Part shown: positions 33,860 through 45,096 of the stretch, in pieces
Numbering within the stretch: position 1 is the first letter of the stretch
How the letters are laid out: each line of letters begins with the position of its first letter
From: Protopterus annectens
Taxonomy: Eukaryota > Chordata > Ceratodontiformes > Protopteridae
Direction of reading: 5' to 3'
DNA: 64,000 nt
Assembly (NCBI RefSeq): GCF_019279795.1
Contig: NC_056744.1
Location: 901,471,404 to 901,535,403, forward strand
The notes under the pieces: generated by a model
Told to the model about the DNA's origin: nothing
The model's input: only the letters and a program-made list of their open reading frames with translations
Databases searched by the model: none
Made by a program: the position numbers and the translations under genes

Positions 33860-34850
33860 AATGTGTGGCATTATTAACTGACTATAACATATCATGAATT
33901 CCCACAACAGAAATAGAATTTTCTAGTGACAGAGGGCTGTTCTCTGACCATTTGGCACAATGAAAAATATATATATGCGTTTATAGAGTGACCATAATCC
34001 ACCTGGAGCAGAAACATTTTACAAGACAAGCATTAATTCAGTGAGTATTTTCTAAACACTAAAACCAAAATACTCTGATGTTGGGCATTACTGACTTACC
34101 ATAATCCTCAGTTTATTACTAGAGAAGCTAACAACTTATAAGGAGCAACTGTCACTTCTAAAAATATATCCTGCACTAAACTTGCTTATCAAAACAAATG
34201 CACTCTTTCCAAAGTAACAGTTGTGCAATTCAGCCAAAGAAAGACTTAATACATGCTCATCTTGATTGTTCAATACTGCTGGAAGAGTAGTGACTCTTGC
34301 TGAAGCAATAAACATATTTCCCTCCTAATGCTGGATCTTGAGTTGTACAGAGGGACCTCAGATGCTGTGTTGAAGTTGGTTAACTGTCAGTAGCTCTTGT
34401 CAAGAGTCAGATCCAATTTTTGTCTGATGAAGATGAACAAAGATAGTGAGCAGAACCATGCATTGCATGATAGAAGGATTCTGCAGCAGTCTTTGAAAGG
34501 TGTTGTCTCTAAAGAGAAAGGAGACTGCTGCTGCTTATCCTCAATGTATCCAGCTGGGAACAAAGAATCCTGAGTTCATGGGACAGAAGTGTTTAAGTAG
34601 TGGTTTAGACTGTAAGATTCTGATTGGCTGTCATCACTTGCATCATCTCTGGGGGCTCAGTAAATGAATCAGGGTTGCAAAATACTGGTGGTGAGTGATT
34701 TAAAATGGTTAAGTAGGCAATAAATATGCACTTAGTCAATTAAAACATGTCTCTTTCAAATAACAATGGGTTAGAGGGAGAACAGTGAACAGCACTAAGA
34801 ATTAATTAATTTGTTTGACAGACATGACTTTAGTTAATGAAATTGCTCAT
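33860..34850. other. Unassigned spacer between L1 and PLE, copy A
   Basis: The left part (33860-34150) shares the GGCATTA..GACTGAC words with the stretch left of the L1. The rest has no recognised gene. It is present almost unchanged in copy B (about 40790-41760). Confidence 0.4.
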
Positions 34851-35239
34851 TAAGATGAATATAAAAACTATGGATAAATTTACTTTTGAGATTAAGGACA
34901 TTGACAATTCCTTATGTAAAGACTAGCTTTTTGAAAGTCAATCAACCTCATATTTTGAAGTTTATAAAAATGTGTATAAATATGATGAGCTTAATAACTC
35001 TAGAAAATTGAAAAAAAAAACTAGAAGGGGACCAATATAAATACAAACAAAATGTTGACGATCTTGCTCTTACATGGTCAGTTAAAAGTCTTCCATCTAA
35101 ATATACCTTGAAGTAGATTGAAATTTTGGATTGGCACCTTGTTGTGTTCTTGGGTTGGGCAGGTTTTCTAGTCTAAGAAAGGATTGAAGTAGAATGCATT
35201 CCCTGTAGCACTACCTGTTCATCAGAAGGACACATACAG

Positions 35240-35515
35240 GTGGAACAGAGCATGGAGTGGAAGAAGATAAATGAACTTTTCTACATTGCTTTTCATCCTG
35301 ATGATTCAGGTAGTGTGCTATTTTCAAAAAAAAAAATCTTTAATTATTGCCACATTGTCAGTGATACCAATATGGATACATATTTTACACTTTTGCCTCA
35401 TGGTTTTAATATTGAACCTAAATCTACACCTAGCATAGTAGACTGTTTATTAAAACTGTGTAGTTATATCAGGAAACTTAATCTTAGCTTGAGTTTTAAT
35501 ACATGCAATGGATGA
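35240..35515 (+). pseudogene. PLE N-terminal coding fragment, copy A
   Basis: An open stretch of 91 codons. The first half (MEWKKINELFYIAFHPDDSG) is not recognisable. The second half, LLPHGFNIEPKSTPSIVD then LCSYIRKLNLSLSF, fits the conserved start of PLE RT proteins, where a LLSLGLxFxPT block is followed some 15 residues later by a basic RKLxL block. The initiating Met is probably internal. Confidence 0.6.
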
Positions 35516-36080
35516 AACAAACATGGCAATCACATTTCTATTCTAAAGTGTAAAAACAGTTTTAATCCTCCATTTATTATAGTGATGCACTGTTTTGAGA
35601 AGGTCACTGAAAGTAACATTAGGAATCCTCTCAAGAGTCACAGACATGTGTTCACCTCCAATCTTTTTCATAATAAGGCATCTTTACTAAGCCTTTAAAC
35701 CTGAAATGTTCAATCAGATTGACAAAGGTGGAAACATGGTAGTAAAAGGCACTATGAGATATATGTGTATTGAAAAGGTACCACATTTTAAATTATGCTA
35801 AAACTTAGAGTCATCAGTTAATGAGGTTAATATTGCTGGTCACAAAATTTATATTTTTTCATTATGATTATGATTATTATCATAAGAAATACTGACACTG
35901 ATGGTTACAGGTATGTATGTGTAAAAAGCTCATTGTATCAACAATGTTTGGAATAGCAAAAGTGCATAATTGTCTAAATGAGCCAAGTTTTTTTTTCTAT
36001 TGTGGTTGCCAGAGAGTCTGAGATGAGCCCTTAGTTATTATTGATACCTACACCAACCTTTTATTAAATGTCGCTATCAT

Positions 36081-36195
36081 TTGTTAAAATGTTCTTGGCA
36101 TTTTCAATGCTTTATCTCTCATGATTTATTTTCTGAAAATGATTATATGGTTAAAGTGGATGTTGTTAACCTCTTTTCCATTATAAGGTATCCAT
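36081..36195 (+). pseudogene. PLE reverse transcriptase palm fragment, copy A
   Basis: ENDYMVKVDVVNLFSIIRYPY matches the PLE RT palm strand in which an Asp-Val is followed by an aromatic residue and an IPHD-like turn. The Asp of VDVV would be the first catalytic Asp. The frame is interrupted after RYPY by the foldback element and resumes at 36521 as DFMDPSFF before a stop. Confidence 0.65.
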
Positions 36196-36198
36196 ATG

Positions 36199-36511
36199 GG
36201 CATCCTTTTATGTCAACACTCGAAATGCCAATTGCTAACAAGCTGAAAAAAAAGACTGAAAACACAGAAGATCGAATTTTGAGAATTGCTCTTCTCCTTT
36301 AAACTTCTTTTTGCAGAGAGATCTTGGGGGCAAGCCCCCCACACCCCCTGAAATTATATATACCAACTCTGACATTGCTATACCTTGGAGTAAAGGGAAT
36401 ATACTGAGAAATGTCATCTCAGACTTGGTATATGTATGTCTGATTTTCGGCCATTCAGTGTCTGCATTTCAGAACTACCACGAGCAGGTCCCATCATTTC
36501 TAAGGGTTACC
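36199..36511. mobile_element. Foldback element copy 6a (313 bp) inside the PLE
   Basis: A perfect 9-bp target duplication ATCCATATG lies at 36190-36198 and 36512-36520. The ends are GG...CC with a weakly matching terminal repeat (GGCATCCTTTTATG against GGTAACCCTTAGAAATG). The left core half is clear: GGGGGCAAGCCCCCC, then ATATATACCAACTCTGACATTGC. A short mirror, CAGACTTGGTATATG, lies on the right. This is an internally shortened copy, as are the copies at 6904 and 15233. Confidence 0.85.
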
Positions 36512-38079
36512 ATCCATATGATTTTATGGACCCTTCTTTTTTTCTGAAGTGATTAGTAAGCACATGGGTGGACACTTTAGCTCATTATTTGTTAGCGGCT
36601 GCTCACTTAATAAAATACATGCTGATTCTGATTATGCGAAGGGAATGGTTCTCCACTATGGCCTATGCTGTAGTGATGTATGGTGGGCAGTTACCAAGCA
36701 CTGACACATACTATGACAATTTCATGATGTAATTAAACTTATCAGTAACATCCTGGTCTTTGCTTACAAGAGAGATCCTAACCTGAAAAATTACTTTGAG
36801 AATACATTTATCTTGAGTAACTGTCCTATTAATAATAGAAGTACTTTAGGTACAGTGCTAAGAAATGTGAAAGATGTAGTCAGTGCAAGTATATTATGAA
36901 TAAATCAGAGAGAGATTATGGATATATTGATGGAAATAGCACATTTATTTGTAGTTCCAAATGAGTAAATATCTTATTACATGTTTAACATATCCAGCTT
37001 TTTAAGTAGGAGCCTACATAGATGTATATATATAAATCTTATATCTTTACTTTTATTTTCGTGAGAGCTGAATCTTCCAATAATAATAAAAACTCTTCAA
37101 ATGTGGGTGGTGCAGATGATTTCCATTTTCTAGCTAAACATTTTCTAGCCACTACTAAAATAGTTAAGCGGAGATAACAGTTGTTTCTCATCATATAATT
37201 CATGACATTTGCATTCAATAGAATTAGGGGTTTGGGTAAAGTAAATGTATCTGAAAATAAAGCTTGACAGAATATACCTTTGTCAACCCAATAATTATTA
37301 ATTTTATTACAGCCATAAATAATGTGTCCACAGTCAGCTGCACATTCCATATAACATCTCCAACAAACAACAGTGGCATATTATTGTATTTTAGCAACTT
37401 TTTTGGGAGTATAAAAAGCTCTGTGTAAGAATTTCCATGTAAAGATTTTCCACATTTGTAGATTGGAAGTTAATTTCACAGAGTATAATAGATTGGATTT
37501 GATTTCTGGGGATACATTTAAAATTTAACCTTTATCAATAAATTTCAAGAATTTTTGTTTGGGTATAGCTTTATAGTTTATTAGAATTTTCTAAACATTG
37601 GATATTAAGTTAGGCCAATTCAAATTGTTGTCTATCAGATTTTGAATATGAAAAATCATCTTAGGTTTAGTTTTAAATGAAGAGTTATCTATTATTCAGC
37701 AAAGGTCTTGAGCATGAGAAAGACTACTATTTAAAATAATCCAATCAGAGTCTGAGATATTATAAATATTTTTTATTTCATAAATCTGTAATACTGTTAA
37801 ATCTTTTATTCAATGTAGCCAACAAATTAATTGTTTTGAATCCCAGTCTTGAAAGACATTTTTGTGAATTCTGTTGGTATAATTTTTAGTAATCCTGAAG
37901 GAAATTAATAGATCCCACCAGAGTTTTACATCTAGATTTGAGTTTATAAATGTTCTGATATTGCTATAAATATAATTTATTATGTTTACTTTGGTAGGTT
38001 TTGCAATATTATATTGTAAATTAATGCCAAGTATATACCATAGATTGACATTTTGATTATCTACTAAGAGATTATCAGA

Positions 38080-38589
38080 TCATTTGTTTACATTTAAGAA
38101 AATGATTGTGTGAAGGGATTTCCATGCAGATGAGAAATTAGGATCCAACCAATTAATGGCTAATTTGAGAATGGAAGCCTTACTATAGGAATCAAGATCT
38201 GGAAAGTTTATTCCCCCTGGTTCCCATGTTCTAATGTAATGATAAAGTGCAATTCTATTTCTTTTTGGAAACCATAAGAAATTTAGTAAGATTTTGTTAA
38301 AGTCATTTAATATCTTTTGATTTGGAGGTATAGGAATGGCTTGGACAATATAATTTATCTTTGGGAGTAAGGTCATCTTCATTAATTGTAGTCTGTCATC
38401 AAAATTTAAACCAATTTTTCCATTTTGATATAGTGATTTTATAGTAGATAAAGTATTCATATAATTTGTGGTTACAGTTGTATTTATGTTATCACATAAG
38501 GTAATTCCTAAGTAATTTATGGTTGATACTAATGTGCCAATTATGTGATTTGGGTTAAAATATGTGTTATATTTACTATTTAATATCAT
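38080..38589 (-). pseudogene. L1 ORF2 thumb region, copy B, 169 open codons
   Basis: Encodes TINYLGITLCDNIN, LQLMKMTLLPKINYIVQAI, FNKILLNFLWFPKRNRIAL and WEPGGINFPDL. These are the YLGI-to-GGINFPDL landmarks that follow the RT palm in L1 ORF2. The equivalent stretch in copy A is split into two frames by a small indel near 31430. Confidence 0.82.
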
Positions 38590-39872
38590 ATATCTGGATT
38601 TTTTTTACTTATTCTTAAACTTGAATTAAGATAAAATTTAGCAGTTTGTAAATCTAATTCTTTGAGAGAATTTTCTGAAACTCCCAAAGTTAGAAGAATG
38701 TCATCTGCAAAAAACATGATTTTAGAGTTGAATTGTCCATGAATTTTAATACCAGTTATTTTTGGTGATTGACTGATAGTGATTGCAAATATCTCAATGG
38801 CTAAAGCAAAAAAGAGTAGGAGATAAAGGACAGCCCTGCTTAGTTCCTTTGTTAATTTTTATGGCTTCCGAAGTAAATGGGCCAAGTTTTAAATAAGCAT
38901 GATTGTTACTATATAGACTTTTTATGAGATGTATAAATTGGGAGGGAAAAAAATTCTAGTGGTTTAAAAATAAAGTTCCACTGTAACGTGTCAAAAGACT
39001 TTTCGATATCAAGGGCAATTAAAAGAGCCTCTTGAGTATCTCTATTAATAACATCGATAAGAGTGAGAATCTTTTAAATGTTGTCATCTGTTTGTCTGTT
39101 GTAAATGAAGCCTGTTTGATCTTCATGTATAATGATTAAGGATTTCTTGATCCTATTTACTAAGATGGATATAAAGATTTTATAATTGTTAAGAAGTGAA
39201 ATAGGTCTATATGAGCTACACAAAGTTGAATTTTTATTTTCTTTTAAGATAGGGGTAATTAGAGAATATCTCCAAGAGGGAGGAACCGCATGTTGAGAAT
39301 GAATTACATTAAGAACATTGTGAAATAATGTTAAGGCAAGAGATGGTAATAATTTATATATTTCATTTATGATTCCACCTATTTCAGGAGCTTTATTATT
39401 TTTGCTTTGCTTGATTTTATCAACTATCTCTTTTAGTGAAATTTGTTGTTGTAAGTCTAATTTTATTTTCTTTGGTAATTTGTTTATATTAAATAAGTTT
39501 ATATCTAGGTCTATAAAATTTGAGTTAAGAGGAATATTGGTTTGAAGATCAGAATAATGATGATGTTTAAAAGCATCAAGGATATCACTAATATCTGAAA
39601 CTACTCTATTATTTTTACCCTTATGTATAATATTTGTGACATTATTTTCAGTGGATTTTTTTTTATTCTCATTGATAAATTATGTAAATGTTTAGGAGAA
39701 TCGAATATGACTTAATTTTCAGTTTTTCTAAAGCTATATTAGTCTTATGTGTTAATATTTCATTATATTTTTATTTAGCTGATCTATTTCTTTTTTTCTT
39801 TGTGGAAGCATCAATGGAATCGTCTAAGTTTAAATCAATTAATTGTTTTTGTATATTCTGCAGTTCTGATTC

Positions 39873-40165
39873 CTATTCTTTGGTTTTGTTTTTGTACCAT
39901 GAAAGAGTTTTGCTATATAAAAAGGCCTTTAATGTATCCCATAAAATTACTGTATTTGTATCTTCTAAGTGATTAGCTTCTAGAAAATGTTTTATTTCTG
40001 AGTGTAGCCATGATTTGAATTGTTTTAAGTTAATAATGTAGGCAGGAATTCTAATTGAGTTTAGTTTTTTAAAGTCGGATTCCATTTTAAGAATAAGAGA
40101 ATTGTGATCTGAAAAATGACATGGGAGAATGGTAAAATTAATTACTTTCGTATTTAGATTTTGGG

Positions 40166-40222
<57 letters not shown>

Positions 40223-40838
40223 TGTATATATAAAGTTTGTTGATTCTAGTCTGAGTATTGAATATATAATCTCTATGTGAATATGATAAAGGGGTATTTT
40301 CATTATAAACAAAGGTGTCAATTAAATTTAAGTTACTCGTCAAATTTTTAAGAACTTTCCCTGTTGGAGATAGATGAATAGGTCTGCTGTTTGTGGTCTC
40401 AGAATTATCTGTAATGCAATTAAAGTCTCCACCCAACATTAGAAACCTTTTTTGAACTCTGTTGATAAGATTTATATGTTTTATCACTGTTACCATACCT
40501 ATACCTGGAATCCAGTAAATGTTAACTAAAGTCCAAATTCTATTATATTTTATTATTACTATTGTTAGTAGGCCTTCCTTGTCTTCATATTTAAATATGA
40601 TTTGAGGCATAGTGATGTTTTTTTCCCATAATATAATGGTACCTCTTGTTTTTTTTCTTATAGGGTGAGTGAGATAATAATAACTGATTTGCAATAATTT
40701 CCTTTGAATTAGGACAAAAAACAACAAATGTGTGAAAGGGATGCAGGACTTCCTATGACCAGTTTTGAAAAGTAACAATACAGGAAATATAATGTGTGGC
40801 ATTATTAACTGACTATAACATATCATGAATTCCCACAA
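39873..40838 (-). pseudogene. L1 ORF2 endonuclease, copy B, 321 open codons with in-frame (TA)n
   Basis: The longest L1 open frame in the window. In order: RKKTRGTIILWEKNITMPQ, EDKEGLLTIVIIK, WTLVNIYWIPGIG, FLMLGGDFNCITD (intact catalytic Asp-Asn), NLNLIDTF, YSHRDYIFNTQTRINK. Then comes an Ile-Tyr repeat encoded by (TA)n, then VINFTILPCHFSDHNSLIL (terminal Asp-His) and the following linker. About 25 residues of (TA)n-encoded sequence interrupt the domain between two beta strands. TA arrays contain only TAT and ATA codons, so they stay open. The N-terminal catalytic Asn and Glu are missing because of 5' truncation. Confidence 0.85.
40166..40230. repeat. (TA)n array inside L1 endonuclease, copy B
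   Basis: About 60 bases of TA with a C interruption near 40177, shorter than the homologous array in copy A. Confidence 0.95.
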
Positions 40839-41759
40839 CAGAAATAGAATTTCCTAGGGACAGAGGGCTGTTCTCTGACCATTTGGCAACAATGAAAAAA
40901 TATATATGGGTTTATAGAGTGACCATAATCTACCTGGAGCAGAAACATTTTACAAGACAAGCATTAATTCAGTGAGTATTTTCTAAACACTAAAACCAAA
41001 ATACTCTGATGTTGGGCATTACTGACTTACCATAATGCTCAGTTTATTACTAGAGAAGCTAACAACTTATAAGGAGCAACTGTCACTTCTAAAAATATAT
41101 CCTGCACTAAACTTGCTTATCAAAACAAATACACTCTTTCCAAAGTAACAGTTGTGCAATTCAGCCAAAGAAAGACTTAACACATGCTCATCTTGATTGT
41201 TCAATACTGCTGAAAGAGTAGTCACTCTTGCTGAAGCAATAAACATATTTCCCTCCTAATGCTGGATCTGGAGTTGTACAGAGGGACCTCAGATGCTGTG
41301 TTGAAGTTGGTTAACTGTCAGTAGCTCTTGTCAAGAGTCAGATCCTATTTTTGTCTGATGAAGATGAACAAAGATAGTGAGCAGAACCATGCATTGCATG
41401 ATAGAAGGATTCTGCAGCAGTCTTTGAAAGGTGTTGTCTCTAAAGAGAAAGGAGACTGCTGCTGCTTATCCTCAATGTATCCAGCTGGGAACAAAGAATC
41501 CTGAGTTCATGGGACAGAAGTGTTTAAGTAGTGGTTTAGACTGTAAGATTCCGATTGGCTGTCATCACTTGCATCATCTCTGGGAGCTCAGTAAATGAAT
41601 CAGGGTTGCAAAATACTGGTGGTGAGTGATTTAAAATGGTTAAGTAGGCAATAAATATGCACTTAGTCAATTAAAACATGTCTCTTTCAAATAACAATGG
41701 GTTAGAGGGAGAACAGTGAACAGCACTAAGAATTAATTTGTTTGACAGACATGACTTTT

Positions 41760-43949
41760 AATTAATGAAATTGTTTATTAAGATGAATATAAAAACTATG
41801 GATAAATTTACTTCTGAGATTAAGGACATTGACAATTCCTTATGTAAAGACTAGCTTTTTGAAAGTCAATCAACCTCATATTTTGAAGTTTATAAAAATG
41901 TGTATAAATATGATGAGCTTACTAAATCTAGAAAATTGAAAAAAAAACTAGAAGGGGACCAATATAAATACAAACAGAATGTTGACGATCCTGCTCTTAC
42001 ATGGTCAGTTAAAAGTCTTCCATCTAAATATACCTTGAAGTAGATTGAAATTTTGGATTGGCACCTTGTTGTGTTCTTGGGTTGGGCAGGTTTTCCAGTC
42101 TAAGAAAGGATTGAAGTAGAATGCATTCCATGTAGCACTACCTGTTCATAAGAAGGACACATACAGGTGGAACACAGCATGGAGTGGAAGAAGATGAATG
42201 AACTTTTCTACATTGCTTTTCATCCTGATGATTCAGGTAGTGTGCTATTTTCTAAAAAAGAATCTTTAATTATTGCCACATTGTCAGTGATACCAATATG
42301 GATACATATTTTACACTTTTGCCTCATGGTTTTAATTTTGAACCTAAATCTACACCTAGCATAGCAGACTGTTTATTAAAACTGTGTAGTTATATCAGGA
42401 AACTTAATCTTAGCTTGAGTTTTAATACATGCAATGGATGAAAGAAACATGGCAATCACATTTCTATTCTAAAGTGTAAAAACAGTTTTAATCCTCCATT
42501 TATTATAGTGATGCACTGTTTTGAGAAGGTCACTGAAAGTAACATTAGGAATCCTCTCAAGAGTCACAGACATGTGTTTACCTCCAATCTTTTTCATAAT
42601 AAGGCATCTTTACTAAGCCTTTAAACCTGAAATGTTCAACCAGATTGACAAAGGTGGAAACATGGTAGTAAAAGGCACTATGAGATATATGTGTATTGAA
42701 AAGGTACCACATTTTAAATTATGCTAAAACTTAATGAGGTTAATATTGCTGGTCACAAAATTTATATTTTTTCATTATGATTATGATTATTATCATAAGA
42801 AATACTGACACTGATGGTTACAGGTATGTATGTGTAAAAAGCTCATTGTATCAACAATGTTTGGAATGGCAAAAGTGCATAATTGTCTAAATGAGCCAAG
42901 TTTTTTTCCTATTGTGGTTGCCAGAGGGTCTGAGATGAGCTCTTAGTTTTCATTGATACCTACACCAACCTTTTATTAAATGTTGCTATCATTTGTTAAA
43001 ATGTTCTTGGCATTTTCAATGCTTTATCTCTCATGATTTATTTTCTGAAAATGATTATATGGTTAAAGTGGATGTTGTTAACCTCTTTTCCATTATAAGG
43101 TATCCATATGGGCATCCTTTTATGTCAACACTCGAAATGCCAATTGCTAACAAGCTAAAAAAAAAGACTGAAAACACAGAAGATCGAATTTTGAGAACTG
43201 CTCTTCTCCTTTAAACTTCTTTTTGCAGAGAGATCTTGGGGGCAAGTCCCCCACACCCCCTGAAATTATATATACCAACTCTGACATTGCTATACCTTGG
43301 AGAAAAGGGAATATACTGAGAAATGTCATCTCAGACTTGGTATATGTATGTCTGATTTTCGGCCATTCAGTGTCTGCATTTCAGAACTACCACGAGCAGG
43401 TCCCATCATTTCTAAGGGTTACCATCCATATGATTTTATGGACCCTACTTTTTTTCTGAAGTGATTAGTAAGCACATGGGTGGACACTTTAGCTCATTAT
43501 TTGTTAGCGGCTGCTCACTTAATAAAATACATGCTGATTCTGATTATGCGAAGGGAATGGTTCTCCACTATGGCCTATGCTGTAGTGATGTATGGTGGGC
43601 AGTTACCAAGCACTGACACATACTATGACAATTTCATGATGTAATTAAACTTATCAGTAACATCCTGGTCTTTGCTTACAAGAGAGATCCTAACCTGAAA
43701 AATTACTTTGAGAATACATTTATCTTGAGTAACTGTCCTATTAATAATAGAAGTACTTTAGGTACAGTACTAAGAAATGTGAAAGATGTAGTCAGTGCAG
43801 GTATATTATGAATAAATCAGAAAGAGATTATGGATATATTGATGGAAATAGCACATTTATTTGTAGTTCCAAATGAGTAAATATCTTATTACATGTTTAA
43901 CATATCCAACTTTTTAAGTAGGAGCCTACATAGATGTATACATTTAAAT

Positions 43950-43956
<7 letters not shown>
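41760..43956 (+). mobile_element. Penelope-like element, copy B, decayed
   Basis: Duplicate of the PLE at 34850-37044, with the same motif order and the same foldback insertion. The N-terminal fragment is frameshifted by loss of A residues near 42255 (LFSKKES instead of LFSKKKIF), so the open stretch at 42167-42364 is shorter than in copy A. Confidence 0.66.
43111..43423. mobile_element. Foldback element copy 6b (313 bp), duplicate of 6a
   Basis: ATCCATATG flanks it at 43102-43110 and 43424-43432. Same length and layout as 6a with a few substitutions (GGGGGCAAGTCCCCC here). It arose by the 7-kb duplication, not by an independent insertion. Confidence 0.88.

Positions 43957-43991
<35 letters not shown>
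43951..43991. repeat. (TA)n microsatellite
   Basis: About 40 bases of TA at the distal boundary of the duplication. Confidence 0.95.
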
Positions 43992-43998
<7 letters not shown>

Positions 43999-44029
43999 GT
44001 AGGTAATATATATTATATATATAAATACT

Positions 44030-44730
44030 CACCAACTAGGACTCTCCGCAGCTCTGACCAAAACATGATACAAATATATAAGCCCAAGTCCATAAATGGT
44101 CACAACCTTTACAGCTATAACCTTGACATAAACTGGAACAAACTTCCATTAGATATCATATCCCTCAAAGACTCTAAACAATTCAAACCAGCTACCAGAG
44201 AATTCCTAAAAACACAATGGTCCTGCCACTGCTTTCATCCTCCCTAAACTAGTTTCTCCACACCTCTAAGACATTTTTTTCACCTCCATCCCCTCTTCTC
44301 CTCCTTCATTTAGCTATAAACAAAGCTCTTACCCCTGTCTTAACCTTAATCTCCCCTCTCCCCTCCCTATGGATTCTCTCATTTCTCTACTTCTCACCAC
44401 TGTAGTATCTACTATCCGCACAAATGATAACAGACTCTTTTTTATTGCATTGCTAAGAGCTTAAACGTATTGATGTTGTTTTTTCCTTTAGTAGTATGTC
44501 TTCTCTTTCCCACAACCTCCTTTCCAAACCTATATGTAAAACTATACTCACATTGTATGCATATATGAATGTTAATTCTGCTTAATTGTGCTAATTATTT
44601 CACTGTTAAAGAAAACTATATTGTACTGCAGAGCTTTTCTCCCCGGGACTCTGCTGAAAATGGGTCTGACAGCTCAGTCAGACCAACCCAGTCAATACTT
44701 GTAAAATAAATAAATAAATAATAATAATAT
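44030..44730 (+). mobile_element. LINE 3' fragment, same family as 19869-22080
   Basis: A short coding remnant (44065-44247) with LDINWNKLPLDIISLKDSKQ and FKPATREFLKTQW matches the C-terminal tail of this LINE group. After an AT-rich 3' UTR the terminus reads GAGCTTTTCTCCCCGGGACT, CTGAAAATGGG, CAGTCAGACC and an (AAAT)n tail at 44701-44730. It is 5'-truncated. Confidence 0.82.
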
Positions 44731-45096
44731 GAGCATGTATAAGACATTTAGAAGGGTGACATGAGCAATGCTCTATATAAGCACACCTTAGCTTGTAAGA
44801 ACTGTGCTAAAATCATCTTTGTTGTACTACAGAAAATGGATAAATATCCTAGATAGGGATTTGCAAGACCCAGTTTCGAAAAGTGTGAATTGGTGTGGTA
44901 ACTAAAACGTGGTGTAGACACTCCTCCTGGTATAAATGACACAGTTTTTATTCTTAGTTATTTAAAATTGAGATCAGCTAGACTTTAGTCTTGTCAGTTA
45001 CCTCATTGTATGCATATATATAACTTCTGACATGAAAAATGCTTTTTTAAATAAAAATATATCACTTCCTTCATTTTTAATTTACTTTTAAGAACA
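44731..45096. other. Unassigned sequence
   Basis: No gene or repeat recognised between two LINE 3' fragments. Confidence 0.35.

Larger units (their letters stand above)
30064..37044. repeat. Tandem duplication, copy A (6,981 bp)
   Basis: 30064-37044 and 37045-43956 match in order and orientation along their whole length, beginning with CTTTACTTTTATTT. The repeated unit contains most of an L1 (minus), a PLE (plus) and a foldback element with its target duplication. By eye the copies differ by a few percent, including small indels and (TA)n length. The junction at 37044/37045 joins the PLE 3' part (TAAATCTTATAT) directly to the L1 interior. Confidence 0.95.
34850..37044 (+). mobile_element. 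Penelope-like element, copy A, decayed
   Basis: Plus-strand remnants of a PLE protein occur in the expected order. An N-terminal block LLPHGFNIEPKS with YIRKLNLSLSF is at 35391-35500. An FNPPF block with FTSNLFHNKASLL follows near 35560-35690. An RT palm strand VKVDVVNLFSIIRYPYDFM is split by a foldback element at 36199-36511. ISNILVFAYKRDPNLKNYF is near 36745. A Cys-rich linker KKCERCSQCKYIMNKSERDYG, then FICSSK, is near 36855-36960; in PLEs this precedes a GIY-YIG nuclease. The nuclease is cut off by the duplication junction. Stops and frameshifts are frequent. The family call rests on several weak motifs in the right order. Confidence 0.68.
37045..40838 (-). mobile_element. L1-type LINE, copy B, minus strand, lacking its 3' UTR
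   Basis: Same element as copy A but truncated at the duplication junction. The C-terminal CGHIIYGCNK motif is at 37039-37350, the thumb at 38080-38589, RT between 38600 and 39450, and the endonuclease at 39873-40838. The FADD codons are intact here (six Ts), but the preceding PILFALA block has an extra base, so RT is still broken. Confidence 0.88.
37045..43956. repeat. Tandem duplication, copy B (6,912 bp)
   Basis: This is the second copy of the 7-kb unit. It begins inside the L1 3' coding region (CTTTACTTTTATTTTCG) without the L1 3' UTR and ends in TAAATCTTATAT, which runs into a (TA)n array. Relative to copy A it has private changes, among them an extra A in the RT block before FADD (near 38808), a shorter (TA)n in the endonuclease and a 13-base deletion near 42731. 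Confidence 0.95.
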
